45,299 bases of DNA from CAYMST01 sp964393115 (GTDB taxonomy: Bacteria; Bacteroidota; Bacteroidia; Cytophagales; Cyclobacteriaceae): contig CAYMST010000006.1 in NCBI GenBank assembly GCA_964393115.1, forward strand, positions 1 to 45,299, in the 5' to 3' direction. How positions within the stretch are numbered: position 1 is the first letter of the stretch; every line of letters begins with the position of its first letter. Shown one piece after another: positions 7,661 to 15,992 of this stretch. The translations under genes and the position numbers were made by a program. The notes beneath the pieces were generated by a model. The model was not told where the DNA came from. It saw only the letters and a list, made by a program, of their open reading frames with translations, and made no database searches.

Positions 7661-7982
7661 TGCTATTTTGATTTTACAGTAAGGTAAACTAGTGAAAATT
7701 GGACTAAACCACTAAGGAATCGATCAATTTGGCCATACCATTTTTTCACAGTGACTTTAGCACTTAGAATTAACTAAATGCTGCACGCTATAAATTACGG
7801 TCCCTTGTGATTAGCTTAGGTTTTAACTGGTCGATTTGCTCTGAAATGAGTTTTTATTTACTACACTGAATTCTATCTTTGCAGAACTTAATTTCACATA
7901 CCAATATTAATTTAGAACAAACACTCAAAACGGAAACATTTTACCAGTATAGACAGTATAATATTTCGTATAACGAGCACAC
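7661..7982. other. Intergenic region between divergent flavoprotein genes
   Basis: This 322-base AT-rich gap should hold both promoters. The only clear signal is TATCTTTG at 7874-7881, described separately. No open frame with coding character, RNA gene or repeat was seen. Confidence 0.6.
7851..7881 (+). promoter_or_regulatory. Candidate promoter for the NDH-2 gene
   Basis: TATCTTTG at 7874-7881 fits the Bacteroidota TAnnTTTG -7 element. A T-rich TTTTTATTTA (7851-7860) occupies the -33 position without an exact TTG. The start codon is about 100 bases downstream. Confidence 0.4.
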
Positions 7983-9299
7983 ATGAACGAACAAGTGAAA
8001 ATTCCAGAAAGTGCACTACCTAGAGTAGTAATCGTGGGTGGTGGATTTGGAGGGATAAACCTTTCCAAGCTACTTGTTAAGCAACCCTTCCAAGTAGTCT
8101 TAGTGGATCGAAACAACTACCATACTTTCCAACCCCTACTCTATCAAGTGGCAACAGCTGGGTTAGAACCAGACTCAATAGCTGAGCCATTAAGAAAATT
8201 ACTGTCAAGGCACAAAAACTTCGTGTTTCGATATGGAAATGTGGAACGAATTGTGCCCGAAAACAAATGTATAGAAACGTCAACGGGATATATTGACTAT
8301 GACTTTTTGATTATTGCAAATGGGTCTAAAACCAATTACTTCGGCAATGAGGAAATTTTTAAAAATGCATTTCCATTAAAACAGGTTCCACAAGCCCTGG
8401 ATCTTAGAAGTCATATTTTGCAGAATTTCGAAAAAGCAGCTATTGCCAAAAATAAGTCGGAAGTTTTAAGATTAATGAATTTCGTCATTGTCGGAGGGGG
8501 ACCTACAGGAGTAGAGGTTGCAGGAGCCCTAGGAGAGCTCAAAAAGCATGTTTTACCAAGAGACTATCCTGAGCTTAATTTGGATGAAATGCAAATTCAT
8601 CTTATTGAAGGTAGTGGAAGACTTCTAAATGGTATGTCAGATTACGCTGGAAAGAAAGCTCTCGATTATGTCAAAAACTTTGATGTACACGTGCAACTTG
8701 GCAAGCTTGTAAGCTCTTATGATGGTGAAGTTGTCCGTCTTAATGATGGATCCATTATTACTTCAAATACATTAGTGTGGGCAGCTGGTGTTACTGGTAA
8801 TATGATAGAAGGATTACCAGATAAAGCGCAACGAAATGGGCGTTTATTAGTGAATAGAGTTAATCAAGTAGAGGGTGTAGATAATATTTATGCTATTGGT
8901 GATATTGCCTTAATGCCGACGGAAACCTATCCAAATGGACATCCAATGCTTGCACAAGTCGCCATACAACAAGGCAAGTTGCTCGGTCAAAACCTGTCAA
9001 AAATCGTTAATAATAAGGCCACAATAGATTTCGAATATCGCGATTTAGGAAGTATGGCTACAGTAGGTCGCAATAAGGCAGTAGTAGACCTATCTAAAAC
9101 CATAAAATTTGGTGGACTTATAGCCTGGGCTTTTTGGATGTTTATTCACCTTTTTTCCATAATGGGTTTTAGAGGGAAGCTAATTGTATTTATCAATTGG
9201 ATTTGGAATTACTTCACCTACGATAGAGGAACCCGGTTAATTATCAGGAAGTTTGATCCTAAATCTCGAAAAAATGCAGAATTAAAGAAATCAGCCTAA
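7983..9299 (+). CDS. ndh: Type II NADH:quinone oxidoreductase (NDH-2)
   Basis: This 438-residue, single-subunit, non-proton-pumping respiratory dehydrogenase passes electrons from NADH to menaquinone at the inner face of the membrane. FAD-binding GGGFGG occurs near residues 19-24, followed by the family signature DRNNYHTFQPLLYQVATAGL. NADH-binding GGGPTGVEVAG lies near 168-178 and the FAD motif AIGDIA near 305. The C-terminal 60 residues are aromatic and hydrophobic (WAFWMFIHLFSIMGFRGK), the membrane anchor usual for NDH-2. Length matches the family (about 430). It appears to be transcribed alone. Quinone binding and Complex I content of the genome cannot be seen from here. Confidence 0.88.
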   Translation: MNEQVKIPESALPRVVIVGGGFGGINLSKLLVKQPFQVVLVDRNNYHTFQPLLYQVATAGLEPDSIAEPLRKLLSRHKNFVFRYGNVERIVPENKCIETSTGYIDYDFLIIANGSKTNYFGNEEIFKNAFPLKQVPQALDLRSHILQNFEKAAIAKNKSEVLRLMNFVIVGGGPTGVEVAGALGELKKHVLPRDYPELNLDEMQIHLIEGSGRLLNGMSDYAGKKALDYVKNFDVHVQLGKLVSSYDGEVVRLNDGSIITSNTLVWAAGVTGNMIEGLPDKAQRNGRLLVNRVNQVEGVDNIYAIGDIALMPTETYPNGHPMLAQVAIQQGKLLGQNLSKIVNNKATIDFEYRDLGSMATVGRNKAVVDLSKTIKFGGLIAWAFWMFIHLFSIMGFRGKLIVFINWIWNYFTYDRGTRLIIRKFDPKSRKNAELKKSA

Positions 9300-9354
9300 T
9301 GGATCAAGTAACCCATTAGCTTTACCTTAGTTCTGAAATTGAAACCCAACCATA

Positions 9355-10044
9355 ATGGCATATTTTAAAAAGGAGTATTTAGATTTTTTTGAAGATCTCG
9401 AAAAAAATAATGAAAGAGAATGGTTTCAAGAGAATAAGAAAAGGTACGAGGAATATGTTAAGACTCCGTTTTCAAGTTTTGTGAATGACCTAATCCTGTC
9501 ATTTCATGATATCTTTCCAGAAATGACCATGACCAGTAAAGAGGCCATATTTCGCATTTATAGAGATGTTCGCTTCAGTAAAGATAAAAAACCTTACAAA
9601 AACCATTCTGCTGCTGCAATCTCATCCTATGGCCGTAAAAACATGACGATGCCTTCATTGTATATTCAAGCAAACCATATTGATTTCAGAATATACTCCG
9701 GATGTTATTCTATTGACAAAGATGACTTAAAAGCCATAAGATATCACATCATGTATAACATTGACGAATTCAGGTCTTTAGTAGAAGACTCGTCTTTTAA
9801 AAAGGTATTTGGAGAAGTGCATGGTGATAAAAACAAAAGGATACCCTCTGAGTTTATAGAAGCCGCGAAAGAAGAACCTCTGATCTTTAACAAAAACTTC
9901 TATTACTTTCGACAAGAGTCTCCGGCATTCATAATGAAAGATAATGTTATCGAGGAGATCAAAACGATCTTTCAGGTGGCACAACCGCTCAATAAGTTCT
10001 TTGAAGAAGCTCTAAGTCTAAAAGAAGACTTTGAGTTCAACTAA
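9355..10044 (+). CDS. DUF2461 family protein
   Basis: This 229-residue soluble protein has the DUF2461 (TIGR02453) signature. It opens with 'FFEDLEKNNEREWFQENKKRYEEY', continues with IFRIYRDVRFSKDKKPYKNH in the middle, and has a 'YSGCYSIDKDDLKAIRYHI' segment (all in order along residues 10-130). No biochemical function is established for the family, which is widespread in Bacteroidota. No catalytic motif can be named. It follows the NDH-2 gene by 55 bases containing only a weak seven-pair hairpin, so it could be read from the same promoter. It converges on the DUF4197 gene. Confidence 0.82.
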   Translation: MAYFKKEYLDFFEDLEKNNEREWFQENKKRYEEYVKTPFSSFVNDLILSFHDIFPEMTMTSKEAIFRIYRDVRFSKDKKPYKNHSAAAISSYGRKNMTMPSLYIQANHIDFRIYSGCYSIDKDDLKAIRYHIMYNIDEFRSLVEDSSFKKVFGEVHGDKNKRIPSEFIEAAKEEPLIFNKNFYYFRQESPAFIMKDNVIEEIKTIFQVAQPLNKFFEEALSLKEDFEFN

Positions 10045-10053
10045 GAGGCATTG

Positions 10054-10899
10054 TTACTCGCGACCACTTTTAGCTTCGTCGGAATTAAACACCTTTTCAA
10101 TGATGCTGTTAAACGAAAGTGGTTGTTCCCGAATATTTCGTTCTTGATTTCCTATCAGTGTGAATAAACCGTTTATCGCCTTGTTAGTAGCAAATGCGTC
10201 AATACTGGGCGATAAATTACCAACTTGGATAACATCCCCTACCCTCACCCCAAGGTATTGATAATCAACAAATGAAACTACACTTTGATAAATAGTGTTT
10301 GCCCTTGTATCATCAAGTTCATTTTTCAATATCGGATTAAACGCATTAAATAGACCTTGAGTAGTATTATTTCTAAAAAAATGAGTTGCTGCTGTATCGG
10401 ATCCCTGTAAAATACCCAAGGCATCAGTAAAGGTCATATTTGTTAGTGCATTAACAAATATGTTGGCCGCCTCTGGGGCCGCTTGTTGAGCACCTAAATT
10501 CATAGCAGTAATCAAATCATCAAACAAATCATTTTGGATGTTCGGGTTGGCAAGAAGATAGGCTTGATAAACGGTGTTTAATTTTACGTTTACCCCAAAA
10601 ACAGGTATCGACTTAGTACTTATGTCATTTCGTAGTTGTTGTATATCAGAGGGCAAAGCAATTCTAATGAGTTGATTTTCAAGGTAGCCATTTTTGGAAG
10701 CGTCATCTACAGATGATGAAATACCTATGTTCAAGGCTTCAACTAAGCCTTCAACAATTTCAGAGTCTGAGAGCCCACCAAGTGATATTGGTAAGTCCGA
10801 CTCGTTGATGGCATCACAACCAAGAAAAGTAACCGCTAATACAGCTGATACCATTAAGTTTTTAAGTTTGTACTGGCAATTCAACAATATCTTCCTCAT
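10054..10899 (-). CDS. DUF4197 lipoprotein
   Basis: This 281-residue protein has a lipoprotein signal ending in the lipobox TFLG-C28. The methionine at residue 16 would also give a workable signal (MVSAVLAVTFLGC), so the start is uncertain. The body matches DUF4197, beginning 'IVEGLVEALNIGISSSVDDA' and continuing with helical repeats and the conserved 'DALGILQGSDTAATHFFR' segment. The lipid anchor points to the periplasmic face of a membrane. No function is known for the family. It is convergent with the DUF2461 gene (9-base gap) and divergent from the exported protein at 11065. Confidence 0.8.
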   Translation of the reverse strand: MRKILLNCQYKLKNLMVSAVLAVTFLGCDAINESDLPISLGGLSDSEIVEGLVEALNIGISSSVDDASKNGYLENQLIRIALPSDIQQLRNDISTKSIPVFGVNVKLNTVYQAYLLANPNIQNDLFDDLITAMNLGAQQAAPEAANIFVNALTNMTFTDALGILQGSDTAATHFFRNNTTQGLFNAFNPILKNELDDTRANTIYQSVVSFVDYQYLGVRVGDVIQVGNLSPSIDAFATNKAINGLFTLIGNQERNIREQPLSFNSIIEKVFNSDEAKSGRE

Positions 10900-11006
10900 A
10901 TATTCATATTATTTGGTTAAAAGTAAAACTATTGCGCTTAATTAATGATGAAAATAAACTAAATATTTTTTCTTCATACAGTTTTTAGAGGTAGCAGTTA
11001 CAAAAG

Positions 11007-11042
11007 TTGTCTTCATATTAAAACAAGAATTTCTTATCTTTA
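11007..11042 (+). promoter_or_regulatory. Weak candidate promoter for the exported protein at 11065
   Basis: TATCTTTA at 11035-11042 has one mismatch to TAnnTTTG, and TTGT at 11007-11010 could be a -33 element at a long spacing of 24. The leader would be about 20 bases. Confidence 0.25.
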
Positions 11043-11064
11043 TTACTAACTAATTTTTTTAGAC

Positions 11065-11718
11065 ATGCGAACAATTTTACCTTCCTTTTTACTTCTATTT
11101 ATTCTTGGTCATTCTGTTCTTGCTCAATACGAAGTTGGAGTAAATATGAAAGTTTACTCTCCATTAGGAGCTTTAAACAACAATATTACTGGTACACCCT
11201 TAGGTGTTAGTATTACTGGGTTACGGAAAATGAATAAACGCATTAGTTTAGGTGCCGAGCTTGGCGTAAGTATGTATACTAACGATACATATGATCATCA
11301 AATAGGAAACTCAAATACTTATATCAAAGTGGACGAAGAAGACTGTTTCTGGACGGGACATGCTTTCGCAAGATATAATCTACAGTCTAATGATTTCTAT
11401 ACACTTTATATGGAGGGACGACTGGGTTTTACTACCTTCTTTAGTTCACAGATTGCTGTTGAATCACACCCTCAATTCGAAGATAAGTTTGAATTTCATG
11501 GCAGTGCTTTTAACAGTGCATTAGGTGGAGGTTTGACACTAACTCCAATTAAGAATTCTCCGAATATTAAATTCGATTTAGGAATTAGTGCCCATAATGG
11601 TTCAAAGACTTCATATAGAAATATGGATTCTCCTAATCCATTGCCAAATGGTCAAGATACCTATCGATCTTTAACAGATTACATGGACTATAGAATTGGA
11701 GTGCTAGTAGCTCTTTAA
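11065..11718 (+). CDS. Exported protein, probable outer-membrane beta-barrel
   Basis: This 217-residue protein has a clear signal peptide (MRTILPSFLLLFILGHSVLAQ, cleavage after A20 or Q21). The mature part alternates short amphipathic strands with turns. It is rich in G, N, Y and T, contains 'ALGGGLTLTPIKNSPNIKFDLG', and ends with an aliphatic strand (RIGVLVAL). This fits an eight-strand-type outer-membrane barrel of the kind common in Bacteroidota, but I cannot assign a family. It is convergent with the glutathione peroxidase gene, whose stop is 7 bases away. Confidence 0.65.
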   Translation: MRTILPSFLLLFILGHSVLAQYEVGVNMKVYSPLGALNNNITGTPLGVSITGLRKMNKRISLGAELGVSMYTNDTYDHQIGNSNTYIKVDEEDCFWTGHAFARYNLQSNDFYTLYMEGRLGFTTFFSSQIAVESHPQFEDKFEFHGSAFNSALGGGLTLTPIKNSPNIKFDLGISAHNGSKTSYRNMDSPNPLPNGQDTYRSLTDYMDYRIGVLVAL

Positions 11719-11725
11719 TTGTGCA

Positions 11726-12268
11726 TTAGTTATTTAAAAAATTCAATAACTGAGGGTCATATGGTTTTACTCCAGATGAAAAGTGAGATAATAAGTTTCC
11801 TTCTTCATCAACTAAAAATTTGTTGAAGTTCCATGAAACGCCATAATCACCTTTCCCATTGAATTTCTTTAAAGTGAGCCATTGATAGATGGGATGTTTG
11901 CTGCTGCCCTTAACATTAATTTTTGTAGTAATAGGGAAGGTAACACCGTAGTTCAATTTACAGAACTGAGCAATTTTATCTTCTGTACCAGACTCTTGCC
12001 ATAAAAACTGATTGCAAGGGAATCCAATAATGACTAACTGATCACTATATTCCTCATATAACTTTTGTAATCCGGTATACTGTGGGGTATAACCACATTT
12101 TGACGCAACGTTTACGAATAGTATTTTTTTACCACGATATTCTGAGAGGTTAATTTTTTCCTCACTATTTAGCCTCTTTATTGAATAATCGTAAATGCTT
12201 TTTTGCTCAGTTTCAACCATTAAACTTAAGTTTAACACAAGTATAAGACTCCAAAGTACGTTAGTCAT
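11726..12268 (-). CDS. Exported cysteine-type glutathione peroxidase
   Basis: This 180-residue peroxidase reduces hydroperoxides, probably with thioredoxin as donor. The catalytic tetrad is visible: C58 (NVASKCGYT, Cys in place of selenocysteine), Q87 (GFPCNQF), W147 and N148 (SWNFNKF). C103 (FCKLNYGVTFP) occupies the place of the resolving cysteine of thioredoxin-dependent enzymes such as yeast Gpx3. Residues 1-20 form a hydrophobic leader (NVLWSLILVLNLSLM), implying export to the periplasm, whereas many bacterial members are cytoplasmic. Starting at the methionine at residue 17 would remove the leader. It lies 116 bases downstream of bioD on the same strand and may be in a separate transcript. 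Confidence 0.88.
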   Translation of the reverse strand: MTNVLWSLILVLNLSLMVETEQKSIYDYSIKRLNSEEKINLSEYRGKKILFVNVASKCGYTPQYTGLQKLYEEYSDQLVIIGFPCNQFLWQESGTEDKIAQFCKLNYGVTFPITTKINVKGSSKHPIYQWLTLKKFNGKGDYGVSWNFNKFLVDEEGNLLSHFSSGVKPYDPQLLNFLNN

Positions 12269-12384
12269 TCTTGCAATTCATTTTAAAATCAGACATATAA
12301 CCAGGCAGAAAAGCGAATTGTTCACTAGAAACGACGTATTAAGTAAAGGCAATTGAGCATTTTTCACACACAAAACGTAATTAA

Positions 12385-12999
12385 TTATCTTTCTAAAGCC
12401 TTCAAAGCAAATGGTTTATATTTCTCCAGCATCTCCTGATCAACTACCTTTTCTTGATCCACTCGAAATAAAAACGGCAACCTAGTCCTTTTCAAAATAA
12501 TACGTTCCGTTTCCTCATTCTCCTCCCCATTGAAAACGATTCCCAAGACCTTGTATCCATTTTGCTTAAGATACTCATATGATAAAAGCGTATGATTAAT
12601 ACTCCCTAAATAGTGGTTTGAAACAAGTATAATCTCCGCTTCAAATCTCTTGACCAAGTCAACCACGTTATCTTGGTCATTTACTGGAACGAGTAAGCCC
12701 CCTGCTCCCTCAATAACCAAATCATTATTTGTTTTGGGCACCTTGATTTTATTCAAATTAACCTCTACTCCATCGCGTTTAGCAGCTGCATGAGGAGACA
12801 TAGGTTGTTCCAACAAATACCCTTCTGGATGATAATAAATACTTTCACCTATCCAATTTTTAATGGTAGTAGTATCGGTTGGATATCCAGCTTGTATTGG
12901 CTTCCAGTAATCTGCTTTTAGCGCATACGCTAAAATAGCACTTACAACCGTCTTTCCACTATCGGTACCAATAGCTGTCACAAAGTATTTGTTACTCAC
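12385..12999 (-). CDS. bioD: Dethiobiotin synthetase
   Basis: This 204-residue ATP-dependent enzyme closes the ureido ring of 7,8-diaminopelargonate with CO2, the third step of biotin ring assembly. The P-loop is GTDSGKT at 11-17. KPIQAG with K33 follows, then the family motif VIEGAGGLLVP (substrate and Mg2+ site). Length is normal for the short BioD form. The start codon overlaps the end of bioF by 8 bases, showing translational coupling. Confidence 0.92.
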   Translation of the reverse strand: MSNKYFVTAIGTDSGKTVVSAILAYALKADYWKPIQAGYPTDTTTIKNWIGESIYYHPEGYLLEQPMSPHAAAKRDGVEVNLNKIKVPKTNNDLVIEGAGGLLVPVNDQDNVVDLVKRFEAEIILVSNHYLGSINHTLLSYEYLKQNGYKVLGIVFNGEENEETERIILKRTRLPFLFRVDQEKVVDQEMLEKYKPFALKALER

Positions 13000-14146
13000 C
13001 CTTTCTTAGATTTGCTGCTGATAATATTCGTAATAATGCTTCTATTTCCTCTGGAGTATTATAGGCGTGTAAACATACCCGTAACCTTTCCGCACCTTTT
13101 CTTACTGTTGGTGATAAGATAGGTCGAATGTCGAAATTCTCATCAAACAACTGAGCCGAAGTCCTTTTAATCTCTTCATTTCCAGACACTATCAATGGTT
13201 GAATAGCACTATCACTATTGATTCCTACTTGCATCCACTCCAGTCCATATACTTTAATGAGCTTCTTAAATTGTTGAATATTCTCATTTAATTGAAGTTG
13301 TAATTGTTCTCCTTTTTCTCTGAGGTAGTAAAAAGCTTCCATTACCGTAAGTACATTATGTGGAGACATAGCGGTGGTATAGATGAATGGAGCTGCGAAA
13401 TTCTTAAGATACTCGATCAATGATCGACTTCCACAAACACAGGCACCGTGACTTCCGATGGCTTTTCCAAAGGTATATATTCGGGCAAATATTTCTTCTT
13501 GCTTGCGCTTAGAGCAAGCGTACCCATTTCCACTACGTCCCATTACACCGGTGGAATGTGCCTCATCTATAAATATGGGCGCCTCATATCTCTGAGAAAG
13601 AGAAATCAAATCATCCAAACAACATTCATCCCCATCCATACTGTAGATTGACTCCACCGAAATGATGGATCGTCCTTCAGCCCTTCTTAATCTATTTTCT
13701 AAATCATTAGGGTCATTATGATAAAAGGGAAAAGAACTGGCTCTACTCATGGCGGCTCCTTCCTTGATGCATACATGAGCAAATTGATCATACATAATTG
13801 AATCACCTTTGCTCGCTAATGTAGCATGAAGCGCCAGATTAGCTACATAACCAGAATTGAAAACGAGACAAGCCTCCGCATCAAATATTCGAGACAATAG
13901 TTCCTCAAGCTCCTCTATTAGGCTATAATTACCTGACAACAAACGAGATCCAGTAGATCCATTCCTAATACCTATATCATCAGTACGGTGCCTGACAGCC
14001 TCTTTAATTATCGAAGACCTTGCCAAACCAAGGTAATCATTTGAGGTAAAGTCAATAAGTTCATGAATACCTCCCAGAACTCTATAATTACCAGATTTAT
14101 GCCGTGCATCGAGTGTTTGTTTGATTCTGCTATTCAACCAATCCAT
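12992..14146 (-). CDS. bioF: 8-amino-7-oxononanoate synthase
   Basis: This 384-residue PLP enzyme of the alpha-oxoamine synthase family condenses pimeloyl-thioester with alanine. It shows NDYLGL (36-41), the conserved RNGSTGSRLLSG (61-72), DEAHSTGVMG (194-203) and the PLP-binding lysine K228 in YTFGKAIGSHGA. Length matches the family. It is first in a bioF-bioD pair. No bioA, bioC or bioH is visible nearby, so the earlier pimelate steps and the aminotransferase must be elsewhere. Confidence 0.92.
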   Translation of the reverse strand: MDWLNSRIKQTLDARHKSGNYRVLGGIHELIDFTSNDYLGLARSSIIKEAVRHRTDDIGIRNGSTGSRLLSGNYSLIEELEELLSRIFDAEACLVFNSGYVANLALHATLASKGDSIMYDQFAHVCIKEGAAMSRASSFPFYHNDPNDLENRLRRAEGRSIISVESIYSMDGDECCLDDLISLSQRYEAPIFIDEAHSTGVMGRSGNGYACSKRKQEEIFARIYTFGKAIGSHGACVCGSRSLIEYLKNFAAPFIYTTAMSPHNVLTVMEAFYYLREKGEQLQLQLNENIQQFKKLIKVYGLEWMQVGINSDSAIQPLIVSGNEEIKRTSAQLFDENFDIRPILSPTVRKGAERLRVCLHAYNTPEEIEALLRILSAANLRKGE

Positions 14147-14287
14147 ACTTATTTCTGGATTTTAGCCATATACCTAGATACACGTGTTTTGTTTTGATAG
14201 TATTCAAAATTTATCAACATATTGCGATAAAACATGATTAATTTGCTACTGAATTACAGTTATAACTTGAAAACAAATTTAATACTG

Positions 14288-14899
14288 ATGAAAATTCAAA
14301 TCATAGTGGTTCTATTGTCATGTGCGGCCTATACCGCGAATTCACAAGATTTTTATTTCGGGCCAAAGTTAGGACTCACTTCCTCAAATTTGGAGGTCAA
14401 AGGTACTGATGTGAGTACTGGTGATGGAAAATTTGGTATACAAGCAGGTGCTTTTTTGCGTCTCAACGTAGCAAGCCTTTATATACAACCAGAAATTTAT
14501 ATTTCTACCTCAGGTGGAGAATATCAAATCTTGGATAACGGAAATAGTGTAGAAAACTTCAAAGACATTACTTTCACAAGACTCGATATTCCTGTGTTGG
14601 TAGGAAAGTATATTGGTGGAGTATTTAGAGTTAATGGTGGGCCTGTTTTTTCTCAAACACTTTCCGCAAAGGATAAAATCGGTGACGACACTGATATATC
14701 TGAGCTTTATGAGGGGCTAATTATTGCACTACAAGCCGGTATAGGAATCGATGCAGGGCCGTTTTCTATTGACGCTCGCTATGAGGCTAGCCTAGGCGAT
14801 TATTCGCCTCAAGTCAATATTCCAGGAACAAATACTAGTTTTAGTACAGACCAGAGGACCAATATTTGGATGCTCTCAATAGGATATAACCTATTCTAG
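14288..14899 (+). CDS. Outer-membrane beta-barrel (porin-like, OMP_b-brl_2 type) protein
   Basis: The start is placed at 14288 because it yields a good signal peptide (MKIQIIVVLLSCAAYTANSQ). The in-frame ATG at 14234 would add 18 residues ahead of it. The mature protein begins FYFGPKLGLTSSN and continues with alternating strands, including QAGAFLRLNVASLYIQPEIY and FTRLDIPVLVGKYIGG. It ends in the aromatic strand WMLSIGYNLF, the usual C-terminal signature of outer-membrane barrels. It is about 203 residues. It is the only plus-strand gene among the biotin genes and has no evident link to them. Confidence 0.78.
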   Translation: MKIQIIVVLLSCAAYTANSQDFYFGPKLGLTSSNLEVKGTDVSTGDGKFGIQAGAFLRLNVASLYIQPEIYISTSGGEYQILDNGNSVENFKDITFTRLDIPVLVGKYIGGVFRVNGGPVFSQTLSAKDKIGDDTDISELYEGLIIALQAGIGIDAGPFSIDARYEASLGDYSPQVNIPGTNTSFSTDQRTNIWMLSIGYNLF

Positions 14900-14910
14900 T
14901 AAATAAAACA

Positions 14911-14949
14911 GGGATACCACTGAAAGCTAATTTACCTCAGTGGTATCCC
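14911..14949. terminator. Bidirectional terminator between OMP gene and bioB
   Basis: A perfect 13-pair stem is formed by GGGATACCACTGA (14911-14923) and TCAGTGGTATCCC (14937-14949) with a 13-base loop. It lies between the convergent OMP and bioB stops. Confidence 0.8.
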
Positions 14950-14957
14950 AAAATATC

Positions 14958-15977
14958 TTAGTCTTGCAACTCCATTTGCACTAAAGAATCTGACTCTTTA
15001 TATGACTTTCTCGGTTTCAAGTTGAGTACCTGGAACATCTGCTTATCCATATCTTCTTCAGGATTTGGAGTAGTTAATAGCTTTTCACCGGCAAAAATTG
15101 AGCTTGCTCCGGCCAAAAAGCATAAAGCCTGCTCTTCCATATTCATTTGCAATCTTCCAGCGGACAACCTTACCTGAGATTTTGGCATTATTATTCTTGC
15201 TGTCGCAATCATACGTACCATGTCCCAAATCGGAACTCTTGGTTGGTCTTCCAGTGGTGTTCCTTCGACAGGTACCAAAGCGTTCACGGGTACTGATTCT
15301 GGATGTTGAGGGAGCGTCGACAGTGTATGCAACATACTAACTCTGTCAGTAGTAGTCTCTCCAAGACCAATTATTCCTCCTGAACAAACAGATATTTTGG
15401 CATTCCTGACGTTTTGGAGTGTTTCTAATCGATCGCCATAATTCCTTGTGGAAATAATATCATCATAATTCTCTTCACTAGTATCCAGATTATGATTGTA
15501 GGCGTATAAGCCTGCGTCCTTAAGTCTCTCTGCTTGCTTTTCACTCAACATACCAAGCGTACAGCACACTTCTAAGCCAAGGTCCGCTACACCCTTAACC
15601 ATATCAATTACCTTGTCGAAATCTTTGTTATCTCGAACCTCTCTCCACGCTGCGCCCATACAGAACCTGGTACTACCCGATTCTTTAGCTTGCCTGGCTG
15701 AATTGATCACCGTATCTACCTCCAACAGTTTATGCACATCAACACCAGTGTTATATCGAGCCGCTTGCGGACAATAAGCACAATCTTCTGGGCATCCGCC
15801 AGTTTTGATTGAAAGCAATGTACATACCTGTACTTCCGAAGGATCATTATACTTTCTATGAACCGTAGCCGCTTCATAGATTAATTCTAAGATTGGGCTA
15901 TTGTAAATTTTCTCAATCTCTTCTCGAGTCCAGTTTGTCCTCAGTGAATTGTCAGAAGACATTCCCTCTTTTAGCAT
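14958..15977 (-). CDS. bioB: Biotin synthase
   Basis: This 339-residue radical-SAM enzyme inserts sulfur into dethiobiotin. The 4Fe-4S cluster cysteines are C62, C66 and C69 (GGCPEDCAYCPQ). CCTLGML, YNHNLDTS and the late segment RLSAGRLQMN (the conserved Arg of the 2Fe-2S cluster site) are all present. Length is typical. The start at 15977 gives a short N-terminal extension; methionine 6 is an alternative. The sppA stop is only 15 bases upstream, so bioB is probably read through from the sppA promoter. It ends at a strong terminator. Confidence 0.94.
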   Translation of the reverse strand: MLKEGMSSDNSLRTNWTREEIEKIYNSPILELIYEAATVHRKYNDPSEVQVCTLLSIKTGGCPEDCAYCPQAARYNTGVDVHKLLEVDTVINSARQAKESGSTRFCMGAAWREVRDNKDFDKVIDMVKGVADLGLEVCCTLGMLSEKQAERLKDAGLYAYNHNLDTSEENYDDIISTRNYGDRLETLQNVRNAKISVCSGGIIGLGETTTDRVSMLHTLSTLPQHPESVPVNALVPVEGTPLEDQPRVPIWDMVRMIATARIIMPKSQVRLSAGRLQMNMEEQALCFLAGASSIFAGEKLLTTPNPEEDMDKQMFQVLNLKPRKSYKESDSLVQMELQD

Positions 15978-15992
15978 AATCCGTTTAATAAA

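Noticed and set aside
14234..14287. In-frame extension upstream of the OMP gene
   Set aside because: Starting there puts 18 residues ahead of a textbook signal peptide. The ATG at 14288 is preferred.
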